Source: Symbiodinium natans (Eukaryota > Sar > Dinophyceae > Suessiales > Symbiodiniaceae). Taken from it: 17,500 bases of DNA. The notes under the pieces are model-generated. The model was not told the origin of the DNA. It ran no database searches and saw nothing but the letters and a program-made list of their open reading frames with translations. This document shows positions 1-8,719 of the stretch, in pieces. Within the stretch, counting starts at the first letter, position 1; every line of letters starts with the position of its first letter. The stretch is taken from assembly GCA_905221605.1 (NCBI GenBank), contig CAJNDS010000668.1:65001-82500 (forward strand), written 5' to 3'. The translations under genes were made by a program, and so were the position numbers.

Positions 1-20
1 GGCTGTTTTTTTGCATGTCG

Positions 21-185
21 GTTTTTGGGGTTTAGGGTTTGGGGTTTTGGGTTTAGGGTTCAGGGTTCAGGGTTTGGGGGTTTAGGGTTTAGGCACCCTA
101 AACCCTAAACCCTCAACCCTCAACCCAAAACCCAAAACCCCAAACCCTAAACCCTAAACCCTAAACCCTAAACCCTAAACCCTAA
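21..185. repeat. Inverted pair of telomere-like arrays (palindrome)
   Basis: TTTAGGG-type repeats (about 27-93) face CCCTAAA-type repeats (94-185) around the centre GGCACC. The order of variant units (TTTTGGG, GGGGTTT, TTCAGGG on the left; CCCAAAA, CCCCAAA, CCCTCAA on the right) is partly mirrored. Confidence 0.85.
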
Positions 186-280
186 GAGCAAGCGCGGCCT
201 TCGAGGTAGAGCACGTGGTGTCGAAAGCCGCACCTGGGATGAGACCGTTAGCCTCTTTGGGGCTTGGGGCTTGGGGCTTA
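186..280. other. Spacer between arrays
   Basis: About 75 bp is unique and GC-rich, then GGGGCTT variants. No feature recognised. Confidence 0.5.
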
Positions 281-363
281 GGGCTTAGGGTGGGTTTAGG
301 GTTTAGGGTTTAGGGTTTAGGGTTTAGGGTTTAGGGTTTAGGGTTTAGGGGCTTAGGGTGGGT
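281..363 (+). repeat. TTTAGGG array flanked by 15 bp direct repeats
   Basis: About eight TTTAGGG units (296-348) lie between two identical copies of GGGCTTAGGGTGGGT (281-295 and 349-363). Confidence 0.8.
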
Positions 364-384
364 ACCCCAAATCCTAGTTCCGAA

Positions 385-472
385 ATGATGGTTTTCCGAA
401 ATTAGGGGTACCCTATTGTGGTCCCTATTGGGCTATTTTGGGGGTTCCCTATTTTCGTAAACCCCCAAAAGT
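385..472 (+). mobile_element. MITE-like element, family C, copy 1
   Basis: The left end GATGGTTTTCCGAAATTAGG and the right end CCCTATTTTCGTAAACCCCC are imperfect inverted repeats. The interior AGGGGTACCCTATTG and the right end recur at 8611-8719. There is no coding capacity. Confidence 0.6.
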
Positions 473-479
473 GTGTCAA

Positions 480-552
480 GGGGTTTAGGGTGAAGGGTTT
501 AGGGTTTAGGGCTTAGGGTTTAGGGCAGGATTTGAGTTTAGGGTTCATGGAC
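480..552 (+). repeat. Degenerate TTTAGGG tract
   Basis: Eight to nine heptamers with substitutions. Confidence 0.75.
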
Positions 553-896
553 TCTAGGGTTCATGGAAGGGGACGTAGGGTACAGAATCTCTCTGACCTC
601 TCCAATGGATGTTGGTGGTGTGATAGGAGGCATGACCTTCCTGCTGGGCGTTTGGGAACCAAGAAGAGAGATACCGGTCGGGTTCGCGGCTAAGCGTCTC
701 GGGGCTTCGGCTCAGTTGCATCGGCCCAGAGGTTAGGGCTTGAATTGGTCCGTTCTCTAAATTAAGATCCCTTTTTGGGTGCCCTAAATAAGAGGGGCCA
801 CCTTTTTCAGAGGACCCCAAAAAGGACAAGACTTTAGAGAAATCACCGGCTGGAGAAGCTGGAACACCAGTTTACGGCTCAAGGCTTCGGGCCCTT
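553..896. other. Unique spacer, no gene called
   Basis: It holds a family D hairpin element (766-827). Open frames exist on both strands (minus 554-829; a plus frame reading MDVGGVIGGMTFLLGVW near 605-670). They overlap each other and the element, match no family known to me, and are not called. Confidence 0.4.
766..827 (+). mobile_element. Short inverted-repeat element, family D, copy 1
   Basis: It is 62 bp. The ends GATCCCTTTTTGGGTGCCC and GGACCCCAAAAAGGAC pair imperfectly. The left two thirds, including GGGTGCCCTAAAT and GGGGCCACCTT, recur with substitutions at 15130-15192. Confidence 0.6.
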
Positions 897-1145
897 AAAC
901 CCTAAACCCTGTATCAACCTACGCCCTAAACCCTGAACCCTACCCCTAAACCCTAAATTCCCCAACACCCTAAACCCTAAACCCTAAACCCTAAACCCTA
1001 AACCCTAAACCCTAAACCCTAAACCCTAAACCCTAAACCCTAAACCCCCCTGAACCCTAAACCCTAAACCGTAAACCCTAAACCCTAAACCCTAAATTCT
1101 AAACCTAAACCGTAAACCCTAAACCCTAAACTCTAAACCTTAGAG
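897..1145 (-). repeat. CCCTAAA array
   Basis: About 30 units, with a nearly perfect core at 967-1045 and degenerate flanks (CCGTAAA, CTCTAAA). Confidence 0.95.
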
Positions 1146-1912
1146 TTTTTGCTAGAAGCGACTTGCGCGTGCGCAGGTCTCACGTGCCATGACCCGCGAC
1201 CTGGACGGCCTCTTGGCTTTGAAGTTTGGGGGTTAGGGTTTAGGGTTTTGGGATTAGGGCTTGGCGTTTAGGGGTTTAGAGTTGGGATTTAGGGTGTAGG
1301 GTTTAGGGCTTAGGGTTTGGGGTTTAGGGTGTAGGATTTAGGGTTTAGGGTTTAGGGTTTAGGGCTTTAGCCCTGAAGGCCCTTGGGAGGATCGGATCTT
1401 AGATCCTGCTGAAGGGCCCCTGTATGGTAGCGCAAGATGCTCGATTGGGGTTTCTGCTTTCTAGGTCTTCCCAGGGCCCTAAACCCTAACCCCAAAAACC
1501 GAAACCTAAAACCCTAAACCCTAAACCCCAAAACGTTTTTCTTTGTCATGTTGGGTCACTGACCATGGTCACGAAAGCCAGGCTTTGGGGTTTTGGGTTT
1601 CGGGCTACCCAGACGGTTTCGGGTTTAGGGTTTCAGGGTTTAAGGGTTTAAGGTTTAGGGGTTTTAGGGTACAGTATGGCAACCCTTTGGGGCCCAGGGT
1701 CTGGGGGAGATTCTCGCTTGAAAAGCGGTTTAGGGTTGAGGGTTTAGGGTTTAGGGTTTAGGGTTTAGGGTTGAGGGACTCTTTGCCAAGGGGAGAAGTT
1801 CATCTCCGAGATCTCCAGGGAACAGAGCGTCGACACCCTGACCACCATGGACTCGTCCTGTGGTAGGGGGAGGTCAAAGGAGGCAGGGGCTTGAAATACG
1901 GTGCTTTCATAA
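1146..1912. repeat. Alternating TTTAGGG/CCCTAAA tracts with short unique spacers
   Basis: Repeat tracts: 1228-1372 (TTTAGGG, many variants), 1476-1533 (CCCTAAA), 1575-1668 (degenerate), 1728-1776 (TTTAGGG). Spacers 1146-1227, 1373-1475, 1669-1727 and 1777-1912 are unique, GC-rich and 60-135 bp long. Each has a chance open frame, such as one reading EKFISEISREQSV at 1793-1830. No family is recognised, so none is called as an exon. Confidence 0.7.
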
Positions 1913-2095
1913 GGCTTAGGGTTTAGGGTTTAGGGTTTGGGGAATATTTGGGAGGGGGGGGGGTTGTTGTAGATTTTGGTCACGGTCTCTTCTTTCCCTT
2001 CGCACCCCCTAAACCCTGTAGCATCCAGTCCTGAGGTGAATGAATGAAACCACTGGGCACCTGATGTGATGTTTTACCCTGTTAACCTGGCGGCG
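1913..2095. other. Short TTTAGGG tract, G run, unique spacer
   Basis: TTTAGGG lies at 1913-1940, with a G10 run at 1954-1963. The rest, to the MITE at 2100, is unique with no recognisable feature. Confidence 0.6.
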
Positions 2096-2099
2096 ATTC

Positions 2100-2214
2100 C
2101 TACCATTTGCTTAAGAACCCCCAAAGAATACAAGATAGTAATCCCTATATTACCCTTATAAGGAAGAATGTTTTTTGCATGTATAACTTTTGGGTGTTCT
2201 TAAGCAATTGGTAG
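2100..2214 (+). mobile_element. MITE-like element, family A, copy 1 (115 bp)
   Basis: The terminal inverted repeats of 27 bp (2100-2126 and 2188-2214) match at 24 positions, with core GCTTAAGAACMCCCAAA. Both ends are flanked by ATTC (2096-2099, 2215-2218), a possible target-site duplication. The interior AT-rich stretch containing TAATCCCTATATTACCCTTAT resembles that of the copy at 7545-7738. There is no coding capacity. Confidence 0.85.
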
Positions 2215-2224
2215 ATTCGGAATG

Positions 2225-2585
2225 TTTTGGGATTAGGTTTCAACCTTCTGCAGGGGTGGCTGCAGAGGGACCCTCTGGGTCAATAGATGCGGCGTGATGC
2301 GGTTGCTGTCGTTCTCACTGCTACTGCTACCGCCGCTACTTCTACTGCTGAAACTTTGTACTTGCTGCATGCTACTGCTCGGTTGAATTTCTTTTGTCAG
2401 CTGTCAAAAGCTTAGAGTGTCAGCGGGGATGGAGCTTCTTCCGGCGAGGTTTGCAGAGCTTGAGCAGCTTAGCCGTCGGTGTGCATTGCAAGCACCTGGA
2501 GAGACGCTTGGATATTCAATAGTCTTGAATCGGAGTACTGACTGCTCTTGATTGCCAGGTAATTTGTAAGCACCCTCTGGAAATC
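2225..2585. other. Unique segment with CTG/CTA-rich tract
   Basis: A degenerate trinucleotide tract (ACTGCTACTGCTACCGCCGC) lies at about 2317-2350. A pyrimidine tract ending TTTTGTCAG at 2400 and a GCCAG|GTAATT at 2558 look like acceptor and donor sites. The plus frame between them (MELLPARFAELEQL, stop near 2547) is open but unrecognised. It is a possible exon of an unknown gene, with low confidence. Confidence 0.3.
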
Positions 2586-2589
2586 TACC

Positions 2590-3172
2590 CCTCAATCCTA
2601 AAGCCTAAACCTTAAACCCTAAACCCTAAATCCGCAGCCCCAAAAGTTTCGTACTTGAGCGTGGCTCAGGTGAAGGCCCATGGGTGGTCCTCACTGCGCC
2701 AGGGGTCCTTGCACAATCGTTGTCCAAACTGGCCAGGTGGGGGCTTACGGGGGGAGTTGGGGGCTCAGATCAACCCTAAACCAAACAAAATTCTAAACCT
2801 TAAGCCCTAAAACCTAAACCCTAAAACCAAAATCCTAAACCCTAAATAAACGAAACCCTAAACCCTAACCCTGAACCCTGAACCCTAAACCCTAAACCCT
2901 GAACCTCGTCCATGTGCCTCACGAGACCCTCGCCGGCAGCTGGCATTTTCAAGAAATTCTTCTGCTCGGCTCAGCAGTTCTGAGCCCTGCGGTTGGGTTG
3001 CAGAGCCTTTGTTTTCTGCAACCAAATGCCAGGGAGCTCGATACCCCCCCCCCCCCCTCCCTAAACCCTAGACCCTAAGCCCTAAACCCGAAACCTTAAA
3101 CCCTAAACCCGCTAAAACCTAAACCCTAAACCCTAAACCCTAAACCCTAAATCCTAAACCCTAAACCTCTCC
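2590..3172 (-). repeat. CCCTAAA tracts with two unique spacers
   Basis: Tracts lie at 2590-2632, 2772-2908 and 3058-3172. The spacer 2638-2771 runs from TCCGCAG to GCCAG|GTGGGG (2736) with an open frame. The spacer 2909-3043 is open in one frame. A C14 run lies at 3044-3057. Neither spacer matches a known protein. Confidence 0.85.
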
Positions 3173-3186
3173 TACCATATAATTAT

Positions 3187-3652
3187 AAACCGTAATGGTA
3201 TTCGTGGGCAAGGCACAAGTATTCGTGGGCAAGGCCCAAAAACTCGTGGGCAAGGCAAATATTCGTGGGGCAAGGCCCAATTATTCGTGGGCAAGGCCCA
3301 AAAACTCTTCGTGGGCAAGGCCCAAACAGTCGTGGCATTTTTGGGCCTTGGCCACGAATTTTTGAGCCTTTTGGTTCGTGGGCAAGGCCCAAAAGTGGGC
3401 AGGGCCCAAATATTCGTGGGCAAGGCCCAAATAGAGGTGGGCAAGGCCCAAAAACTCGTGGGCAAGGCCTTAAAGTTCGTGGGCAAGGCCCAAATATTCG
3501 TGGGCAAGGCCCAAAAATGGATGGGCAAGGCACAAATATTCGTGGGCAAGGCCCTAAAGTTCGTGGGCAAGGCCCAAATATTCGTGGGCAAGGCCCAAAA
3601 ATTCGTGGGCAACAGCAAGGCCCAAGAATTAGTGGGCAAGGCCCGGCCTTGA
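3187..3652 (+). repeat. Minisatellite, unit about 20 bp (ATTCGTGGGCAAGGCCCAAA)
   Basis: About 22 units of 17-22 bp carry substitutions mostly in the A/T-rich spacer, while the GTGGGCAAGGCCC core is well kept. A stretch around 3336-3370 (TTTTTGGGCCTTGGCCACGA) is inverted relative to the rest. Open frames on both strands here are products of the repeat. Confidence 0.95.
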
Positions 3653-3654
3653 GC

Positions 3655-3768
3655 GCCTAAACCCTTGAGCCCCTAAACCCTTGAGACCCTAAGCCCTTGA
3701 GTCCCTAAACCTTTGAAACCCTAAACCCTTGAGACCCTAAACCCTTGAGACCCTAAACCCTTGCGAAC
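3655..3768 (-). repeat. 16 bp higher-order telomere variant
   Basis: About seven copies of CCCTAAACCCTTGAGA with substitutions directly follow the minisatellite. Confidence 0.9.
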
Positions 3769-3912
3769 CCTATTACTTTTGTTGTTGAGCCATCCTAATA
3801 ATAAGAAGAAACGTTGTATTTCTTAATGTTATGGGAACTCCGGGTAAATGAATATATTTTGCGATGGTCTAAACAGCGAACCTAAACGAGAAACTGCTCG
3901 ACCAGGAGCTCT
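3769..3912. other. AT-rich unique spacer
   Basis: It is markedly AT-richer than its neighbours. A weak inverted repeat (AATAAGAAGAAA versus ATTTCTTAATGTT) lies near 3797-3831. No gene is seen. Confidence 0.4.
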
Positions 3913-4218
3913 TGAACCCTAAACCCTAAACCCTAAACCCTAAACCCTAGACCCTAAACCCTAAACCCTAAACCCTAAACCCTGAACCTTAAACCCTAAA
4001 CCCTAAACCTAAAACCCTAACCCCGAAACCTTGACCCTAAACCTCCTATAGAGACTGGAATGGACCTCCAAGTCGAGTTGTGTTACAACTCCTTCATGAA
4101 AAGGGGGGGCGGGGGGCGGGGGGCGGTATTTCTGCCCTAAACCTTAAACCCTAAACCCTAAACCCTGAACCCTGAACCCTGAACCCTAAACCCTAAACCC
4201 TAAACCCTAAACCCTAAG
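3913..4218 (-). repeat. CCCTAAA arrays around a short spacer
   Basis: Arrays lie at 3913-4045 and 4133-4218. The spacer 4046-4132 ends in a G7CG6CG6 tract (4103-4126). Confidence 0.9.
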
Positions 4219-4571
4219 CGGTATTTCGGGCTCTGCTGGAACTGTGGCGCACCAAGCCCTTCTTCCGTGTGCCCACAGGTGGTGCCAAAGGCGTGCCTCA
4301 ACCTTAGACTTAGAGGGAACCCTGAAAGCCACAACTTATGAGGAGCTCCGGGAGCCCTACCCTTGGTATATCACAAGGGTTTAGGGTTTAGGGGTTTAGG
4401 GGTTTAGGGTTTAGGGTTTAGGGTTTGGGCTTTAGGGTTTGGATGCCCTTTCTGACCAAGCCTCACCCCCTAAACGGCCCAAACCCCAGGCCGTAAACCC
4501 AGCACAAATTCTAGACCCCAAGGTTTAAATTCATGCCAACACATATAGCTCTTTGAGGGGGTCACAGAGGG
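4219..4571. other. Unique spacers around a TTTAGGG tract
   Basis: 4219-4377 is unique, with a plus frame open throughout that includes TTYEELREPYPWYITR. There is a CCCACAG|GTGG acceptor-like site at about 4277. No family is recognised. TTTAGGG lies at 4378-4441. 4442-4571 is unique or degenerate. Confidence 0.4.
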
Positions 4572-4942
4572 TACCTAAACCTAAACCCTAAACCCTAAAC
4601 CCTAAACCCTAAACCCTAAACCCTAAACCCTAAACCCTAAACCCTAAACCCTAAGCCCTAAACCCTAAACCCGAAACCCTAAACCCTAAACCCTAAACCC
4701 CTAAACCCTAAACCCTAAACCCTAAACCCTAAACCCCTAACCCCTAACCCCTAAACCCCTAAACCCTAAACCCTAAACCCTAAACCCCTAACCCCTAAAC
4801 CCCTAAACCCTAAACCCTGCACCCTAAACCCTAAGCCCTAAACCCTAAGCCCTGAACCCCAAAATCCTAAACCCTAAACCCTAAACCCTAAACCCTAAAC
4901 CCTGAACCCTGAACCCTGAACCCTAAACCCTAAACCCTAACA
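4572..4942 (-). repeat. Longest CCCTAAA array (370 bp)
   Basis: About 52 units. Runs of perfect CCCTAAA are interrupted by blocks of CCCCTAA/CCCCTAAA (4733-4805), CCCTAAG and CCCTGAA units. Confidence 0.97.
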
Positions 4943-5036
4943 GCCCTACAGAAAACCCTGAAGGGTATTGGAGTCTCTGGGAAGCTCCCAACATGCGCAG
5001 TCCTCTGCTGCATCCTAAAGTCCGCGAGCATCCAGG
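4943..5036. other. Spacer with phrase repeated at 17329
   Basis: It contains GAAGGGTATTGGAGTCTCTG (4970-4989), which recurs with one change at 17329-17348. See the finding on minus-strand coding-like segments. Confidence 0.5.
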
Positions 5037-5642
5037 GGTTTTAGGGTTTTAGGGTTTTGGGGTTTTAGGGTTTTAGGGTTTTAGGGTTTTAGGGTTTTGG
5101 GGTTTTAGGGTTTTGGGTTTTTTTTGGGGTTTTAGGGTTTTAGGGTTTTATAGGGCTTTAGGGTTTTAGGGTTTTGGGGTTTTAGGGTTTTGGGGTTTTA
5201 GAGTTTTGGGGTTTTAGGGTTTTAGGGTTTTGGGGTTTTAGGGTTTTAGGGTTTTGGGGTTTTGGGGTTTTGGGGTTTTAGGGTTTTGGGGTTTTAGGGT
5301 TTTGGGGTTTTAGGGCTTTAGGGTTTTAGGGTCTTAGGGTTTTAGGGTTTTAGGGTTTTAGGGTTTTAGGGTTGTAGGGTTTTAGGGTTTTAGGGTTTTA
5401 GGGTTTTTTAGGGTTTTTTAGGGTTTAGGGTTCAGGGTTTAGGGTTCAGGGTTTAGGGTTTTTGGGTTTAGGGTTTTAGGGTTTAGGGTTCAGGGTTTCG
5501 GGTGCATCCTGCATCTTCGAGTCCCCAGCAACGGCGCAGGGTTTTAGGGTTTTAGAGTTTTGGGGTTTTAGGGTTTTAGAGTTTTGTGATTTTAAGGCTT
5601 AGGGTTTTAGAGCTTTAGGGTTTTAGGTCTTTAGGGTTTTAG
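5037..5642 (+). repeat. TTTTAGGG octamer array
   Basis: About 55 units of TTTTAGGG, with TTTTGGGG as the main variant, run over 5037-5410. They pass into TTTAGGG/TTCAGGG by 5500 and resume at 5537-5642 after a 37 bp spacer. Confidence 0.95.
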
Positions 5643-6335
5643 CAAAGAAGGTGTTGGGTTTGGGGTTTAGCCTAACGGGTTGACTTGCGTTTCTATTTTC
5701 TATTTCTTATGTCCTTTTATAAGGGCTTGTGTTGCGTGTTCATGCATCCATGCGCCTTGACAGACGCAGTTCGTCACCTTAAAAAAAGGCACTGTCCTGC
5801 GCGTGCTTTTCGCAATGTCCCACGCGGTCGTTGTTTGTTCCGGCGGATTTGACTCTTGGCCGGCTCGGTGCGACCTTTCTACGGGAAAGAACGCTGTTAT
5901 TCGAAGTGTTTTTTCGGCTGCGAATGTCTCTTCAGCCGATATGCGTGGTCTGCGTGGTGCATTCGACATATTCCTTGACTATGTTCTTCCTCTCCGCGCG
6001 CTTGTTGCATTTCAAACTTTGGGCTTTGCGGGCTCTGCAAGCTGGCGTTTTGTTTTTATGGAGGGGGGTGGAGGGGGGGCGAGGGTCGGGAGCTTCTATG
6101 TTTTCCGGTTCCTGTTTTTCGGGCGCTTTTGTGTACGCGGCACCAGACTCTACAAGAACAATTCCTGCACACAAATATCCTGCCAGTTCAAAACCTACAG
6201 CAGAGCGTGATTCTGGCCGGACCGTGAAATGAAGTGCCGTGAGGTCGCAGAATAGCAGTGCGTCTCCACCCTACAACCTGACAACTGTTTTCTTCCGAGC
6301 CCCAAATATGCAAAACTCTCCGATGCAAGATGAAC
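5643..6335. other. Longest non-repeat stretch of the left part; no gene called
   Basis: Almost 700 bp without heptamers, T-rich on the plus strand. Open frames of 80-135 codons overlap in three frames on both strands (plus 5803-6210, plus 5831-6232, minus 5700-5969, minus 5932-6174). The plus frame starts AVVVCSGGFDS, recalling an ATP-binding PP-loop, but nothing after it supports that. It could hold a promoter or a fragment of an unknown gene. Confidence 0.35.
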
Positions 6336-7157
6336 CCTGTGCACCCTAAACCCTATAAACCCCCGAAAACCCTTAAAACCCTAAAACCCTCAATCCTAAA
6401 CCCTAAGCCCTAAACCCTAAACTCCAGTCTAGGGTACGGAAGTGTTTGGATGGACCACCGTTTCGCACGCACCATTCCCAAAGCATTCCTGCACTCTCAG
6501 ATCTGTTGCTCGAAGTCTGGCACATCAGGGATTTAGGGTTTCAGGGTTTTCAGGGTTTTTAGGGTTTTTTAGGGTCTTTTTAGGGTTTTAAGGGTTCAGG
6601 GTTTAGGGTTTGGGTTAAGATCTTAGTGTTTTGGGGGTTTAGGCTTCAGGGTGTACAGGGTCTACACGGTTTATAGGGTTTAGGGTTTACGGGGTTCCTT
6701 TGTATCTTCTTACGTGTCCACAGGTTGAGGGCTGTTTCTACGGAGGCTACCCTAGACCCTAAACCCTAAACCCGAAACCCTAAACCCTAAACCCTAAACC
6801 CTAAACTCTAAAAGGCTGAACTCTGGGATGCTCCGCCGTCTCTGTAGCAACAAAGCTGTCCTTGCTCTGTGGCGGTCTTTATGCCCTCAGGCTGGCGAGG
6901 GATGGTTCCACCACACATTTAGGGCTTAGGGTTTAGGGTTTAGGGTTTAGGGTTAAGGGTTTAGGGTTTAGGGTTTAGGGTATAGGGTTTAGGGTTTAGG
7001 GTTTAGGGCCCCCAAACAACTTAGAATCTCAGCCCCTAACCCTAAACCCTGAACCCTACACCCTAAAGCCTCAGCCCTCAGCCCGAAACCCTAAGCCCTA
7101 AACCCTGAACCCTAAACCCTGAACCTTAAACCTTAAACCCTAAACCCTCACCCACAG
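6336..7157. repeat. Alternating CCCTAAA and TTTAGGG tracts with spacers
   Basis: CCCTAAA: 6340-6422, 6751-6812, 7030-7157. TTTAGGG: 6531-6695 (with TTTTAGGG and TTTTTTAGGG variants), 6918-7007. Unique spacers: 6423-6530, 6696-6750, 6813-6917. Nothing is recognised in the spacers. 6839-6887 opens with ATG and ends CTCAG|GC, like an exon with a GC donor, but its translation matches nothing known to me. Confidence 0.75.
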
Positions 7158-7209
7158 CCCCCCCAAATGAGGGGTTGACATCTTCGGAGGTTCGGGGCCG
7201 ATTCTGCTC

Positions 7210-7361
7210 CTTGGAGGTTCATGGTACTTACTAACCAATTATAACTGTACTTATAACCCTACTTATAATACCCCTAAACGGCCTTATAGGGGTTATCCCA
7301 AGTATAAGTAGGGTTATACGCCCAGTTAGTAAGTGGTTAGTAAGCACCATGAGCCTCCAAG
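7210..7361 (+). mobile_element. MITE-like element, family B, full copy (152 bp)
   Basis: Long inverted repeats: the left end CTTGGAGGTTCATGGTACTT (7210-7229) is mirrored by the right end finishing CACCATGAGCCTCCAAG (7345-7361), and pairing continues inward through TTAGTAAG and CCTACTTATA. The right end touches a telomere-like array. A partial copy lies at 15471-15544, and a lone right end at 7441-7461. Confidence 0.85.
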
Positions 7362-7440
7362 TAGGGTTTAGGGTTTAGGGTTTAGGGTTTAGGGTTTAGG
7401 GTTTAGGGTTTAGGGTTTAGGGTTTAGGGTTTAGGGTTTA
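7362..7440 (+). repeat. TTTAGGG array between two copies of a family B end
   Basis: Eleven nearly perfect units are bounded by the right end of the element (7340-7361) and a second copy of that end (7441-7461) in the same orientation. Confidence 0.95.
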
Positions 7441-7461
7441 GTAAGTACCATGAGTCCCAAG
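7441..7461 (+). mobile_element. Duplicated family B right end
   Basis: GTAAGTACCATGAGTCCCAAG matches 7340-7361 with two substitutions and one gap. Confidence 0.75.
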
Positions 7462-7544
7462 TCCAAGCATGATCCTGCGGTGGAACTTCGAGCAGTGGGT
7501 TGCATTTGTGGGCTTGGGATATGTTTAGGGGGGGGGGGGGTAAC

Positions 7545-7738
7545 CTACTATTTGCTTAAGAACCCCCCCACCCCAAAAAAGATAATGTATATACATATAT
7601 AATATAGTATAGTATAATATAATATAATATAATAAAACATCATAACTACAATAATAATGATAACAATGATACTCCCTATAATGCCCTTATCAGAAGATTT
7701 TTTAAAAATTATTTTGGGGGTTCTTAAGCAAATAGCAG
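7545..7738 (+). mobile_element. MITE-like element, family A, copy 2 (194 bp)
   Basis: The ends CTACTATTTGCTTAAGAACC and GGTTCTTAAGCAAATAGCAG are inverted repeats with the same core as the copy at 2100. The interior keeps ACTCCCTATAATGCCCTTAT and has gained about 80 bp of TA/ATA-rich DNA (7582-7665). Flanks TAAC/TAAT may be an eroded duplication. A G13 run (7528-7540) precedes it. Confidence 0.85.
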
Positions 7739-8180
7739 TAATAAGATTTAGGATATTGGGCTTCGGCTTGCAAGTAGGGCTTCGAGCTTTGGGGCTTTAG
7801 GGTTTTGGTTTCTTCTCGCAGAGAGCCCCAACAACACCCGAACACGAACGATGCAGGTACGACTATCATTCGGTAGGGCTCGTGGTATGGGTCATGCAAC
7901 CTCAACCCTAAACCCAAACCCTAAACCCTAAACCCTAAACCCAAAACCCTAAACCCCAAACCCCAAACCCTAAACCCCAAACCCTAAACCCTAAACCCTA
8001 AACCTAGTTTAGGGCTTTGGGTTCAGCTGCCAGCCTCGCTTTAAGCGAGCAACCAATGTTGAAGCAGGACCTGGTGCTGCGAGCTCGCGAAAGTGCTTCT
8101 TATGCTGTTTAGTGTTCAGGGTTTAGGGTTTAGGGTTTAGGGTTTAGGGTTTAGGGTTTAGGGTTTAGGGCAACGCAGCA
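7739..8180. repeat. CCCTAAA and TTTAGGG tracts with spacers
   Basis: CCCTAAA/CCCCAAA lies at 7903-8006 and TTTAGGG at 8117-8170. Spacers 7739-7902 and 8007-8116 are unique. TTTCTTCTCGCAG at 7809-7821 followed by ATGCAG|GTACG at about 7856 looks like a 35 bp micro-exon but is unsupported. Confidence 0.7.
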
Positions 8181-8275
8181 GGTAAGTAGAAGGAAGTAGG
8201 GCGATAATTCTGGGAACTATACATGTCGCCCACTTTCGGGGACATACAACCCTACTTCGAACTACCCGGTAACCT
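8181..8275. repeat. Nested inverted repeat (hairpin) between two arrays
   Basis: The outer arms GTAAGTAGAAGGAAGTAGGG (8182-8201) and CCCTACTTCGAACTACC (8250-8266) are imperfect. The inner stem is ATGTCGCCC/GGGGACAT (8223-8245). It fills the whole spacer between arrays at 8117 and 8276. Confidence 0.55.
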
Positions 8276-8547
8276 TTAGGGTTTAGGGTTTAGGGTTTAG
8301 GGTTTAGGGTTTAGGGTTTAGGGTTTAGGGCCGAAAGTTTGGATGTGGAGCTCAGCAACAGGCGTCGATCCGCAAAATTACGTCGAAGTGGCGCGGGCCT
8401 GGAATGCTTTGAGACCCCGCAAGACACCCTAAACCCTAAACCCTAAACCCTAAACCCTAAACCCTAAACCCTAAACCCTAAACCCTAAACCCTAAACCCT
8501 AAACCCTAACCCTAAACCCTAAACCCTAAACCCTAAACCCTAAACCC
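8276..8547. repeat. TTTAGGG array, unique spacer, CCCTAAA array
   Basis: TTTAGGG lies at 8276-8330 (nearly perfect) and CCCTAAA at 8427-8547 (17 units, one CCCTAA). Spacer 8331-8426 is unique, open in one plus frame, unrecognised. Confidence 0.9.
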
Positions 8548-8610
8548 AGTGTCCTAGACCGCTCAGCACCCATTTGGCACCATAAGCAGACTCACAGGAG
8601 AGAATGGAAT

Positions 8611-8719
8611 ATGGGGGTTTGCGAAAATAGGGGGTACCTTATTGGGGTCCTTGGCAATAAGGGAACCCTGCTACTTGGGGGTCTACAGCAGGGGTCTCCT
8701 ATTGTCGTAAACCCCCCAT
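8611..8719 (+). mobile_element. MITE-like element, family C, copy 2 (109 bp)
   Basis: ATGGGGGTTTGCGAAAATAG and CTATTGTCGTAAACCCCCCAT are terminal inverted repeats of about 24 bp with a one-base gap. The interior AGGGGGTACCTTATTGGGGT matches the interior of 385-472. Confidence 0.75.

Noticed and set aside
1-360. A true chromosome end
   Set aside because: Arrays are short, degenerate, in both orientations and interspersed with unique DNA along the whole window.
1543-1761. 72-codon frame on the plus strand
   Set aside because: Most of it is translated heptamer repeat (LGFRV-type peptides).
1777-2736. Exon-like spacers (1784-1862, 2401-2558, 2638-2736) with splice-like borders
   Set aside because: No recognised protein, and open stretches of 25-50 codons are expected by chance at this base composition. 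Kept only as low-confidence remarks.
3187-3652. Possible CRISPR array
   Set aside because: Units are head-to-tail with no unique spacers, and the DNA is clearly eukaryotic.
3172-3660. Open frames of 116-155 codons on both strands
   Set aside because: They are translations of the ~20 bp minisatellite in several frames at once, with no non-repetitive part.
5037-5642. Green-algal origin from the TTTTAGGG unit
   Set aside because: It is one block in a window dominated by TTTAGGG, and the urease introns have dinoflagellate-like GC donors.
5803-6210. 135-codon frame with AVVVCSGGFDS (PP-loop-like)
   Set aside because: Only this short motif fits. No QueC-type metal site or other conserved residues follow, and four other frames overlap it.
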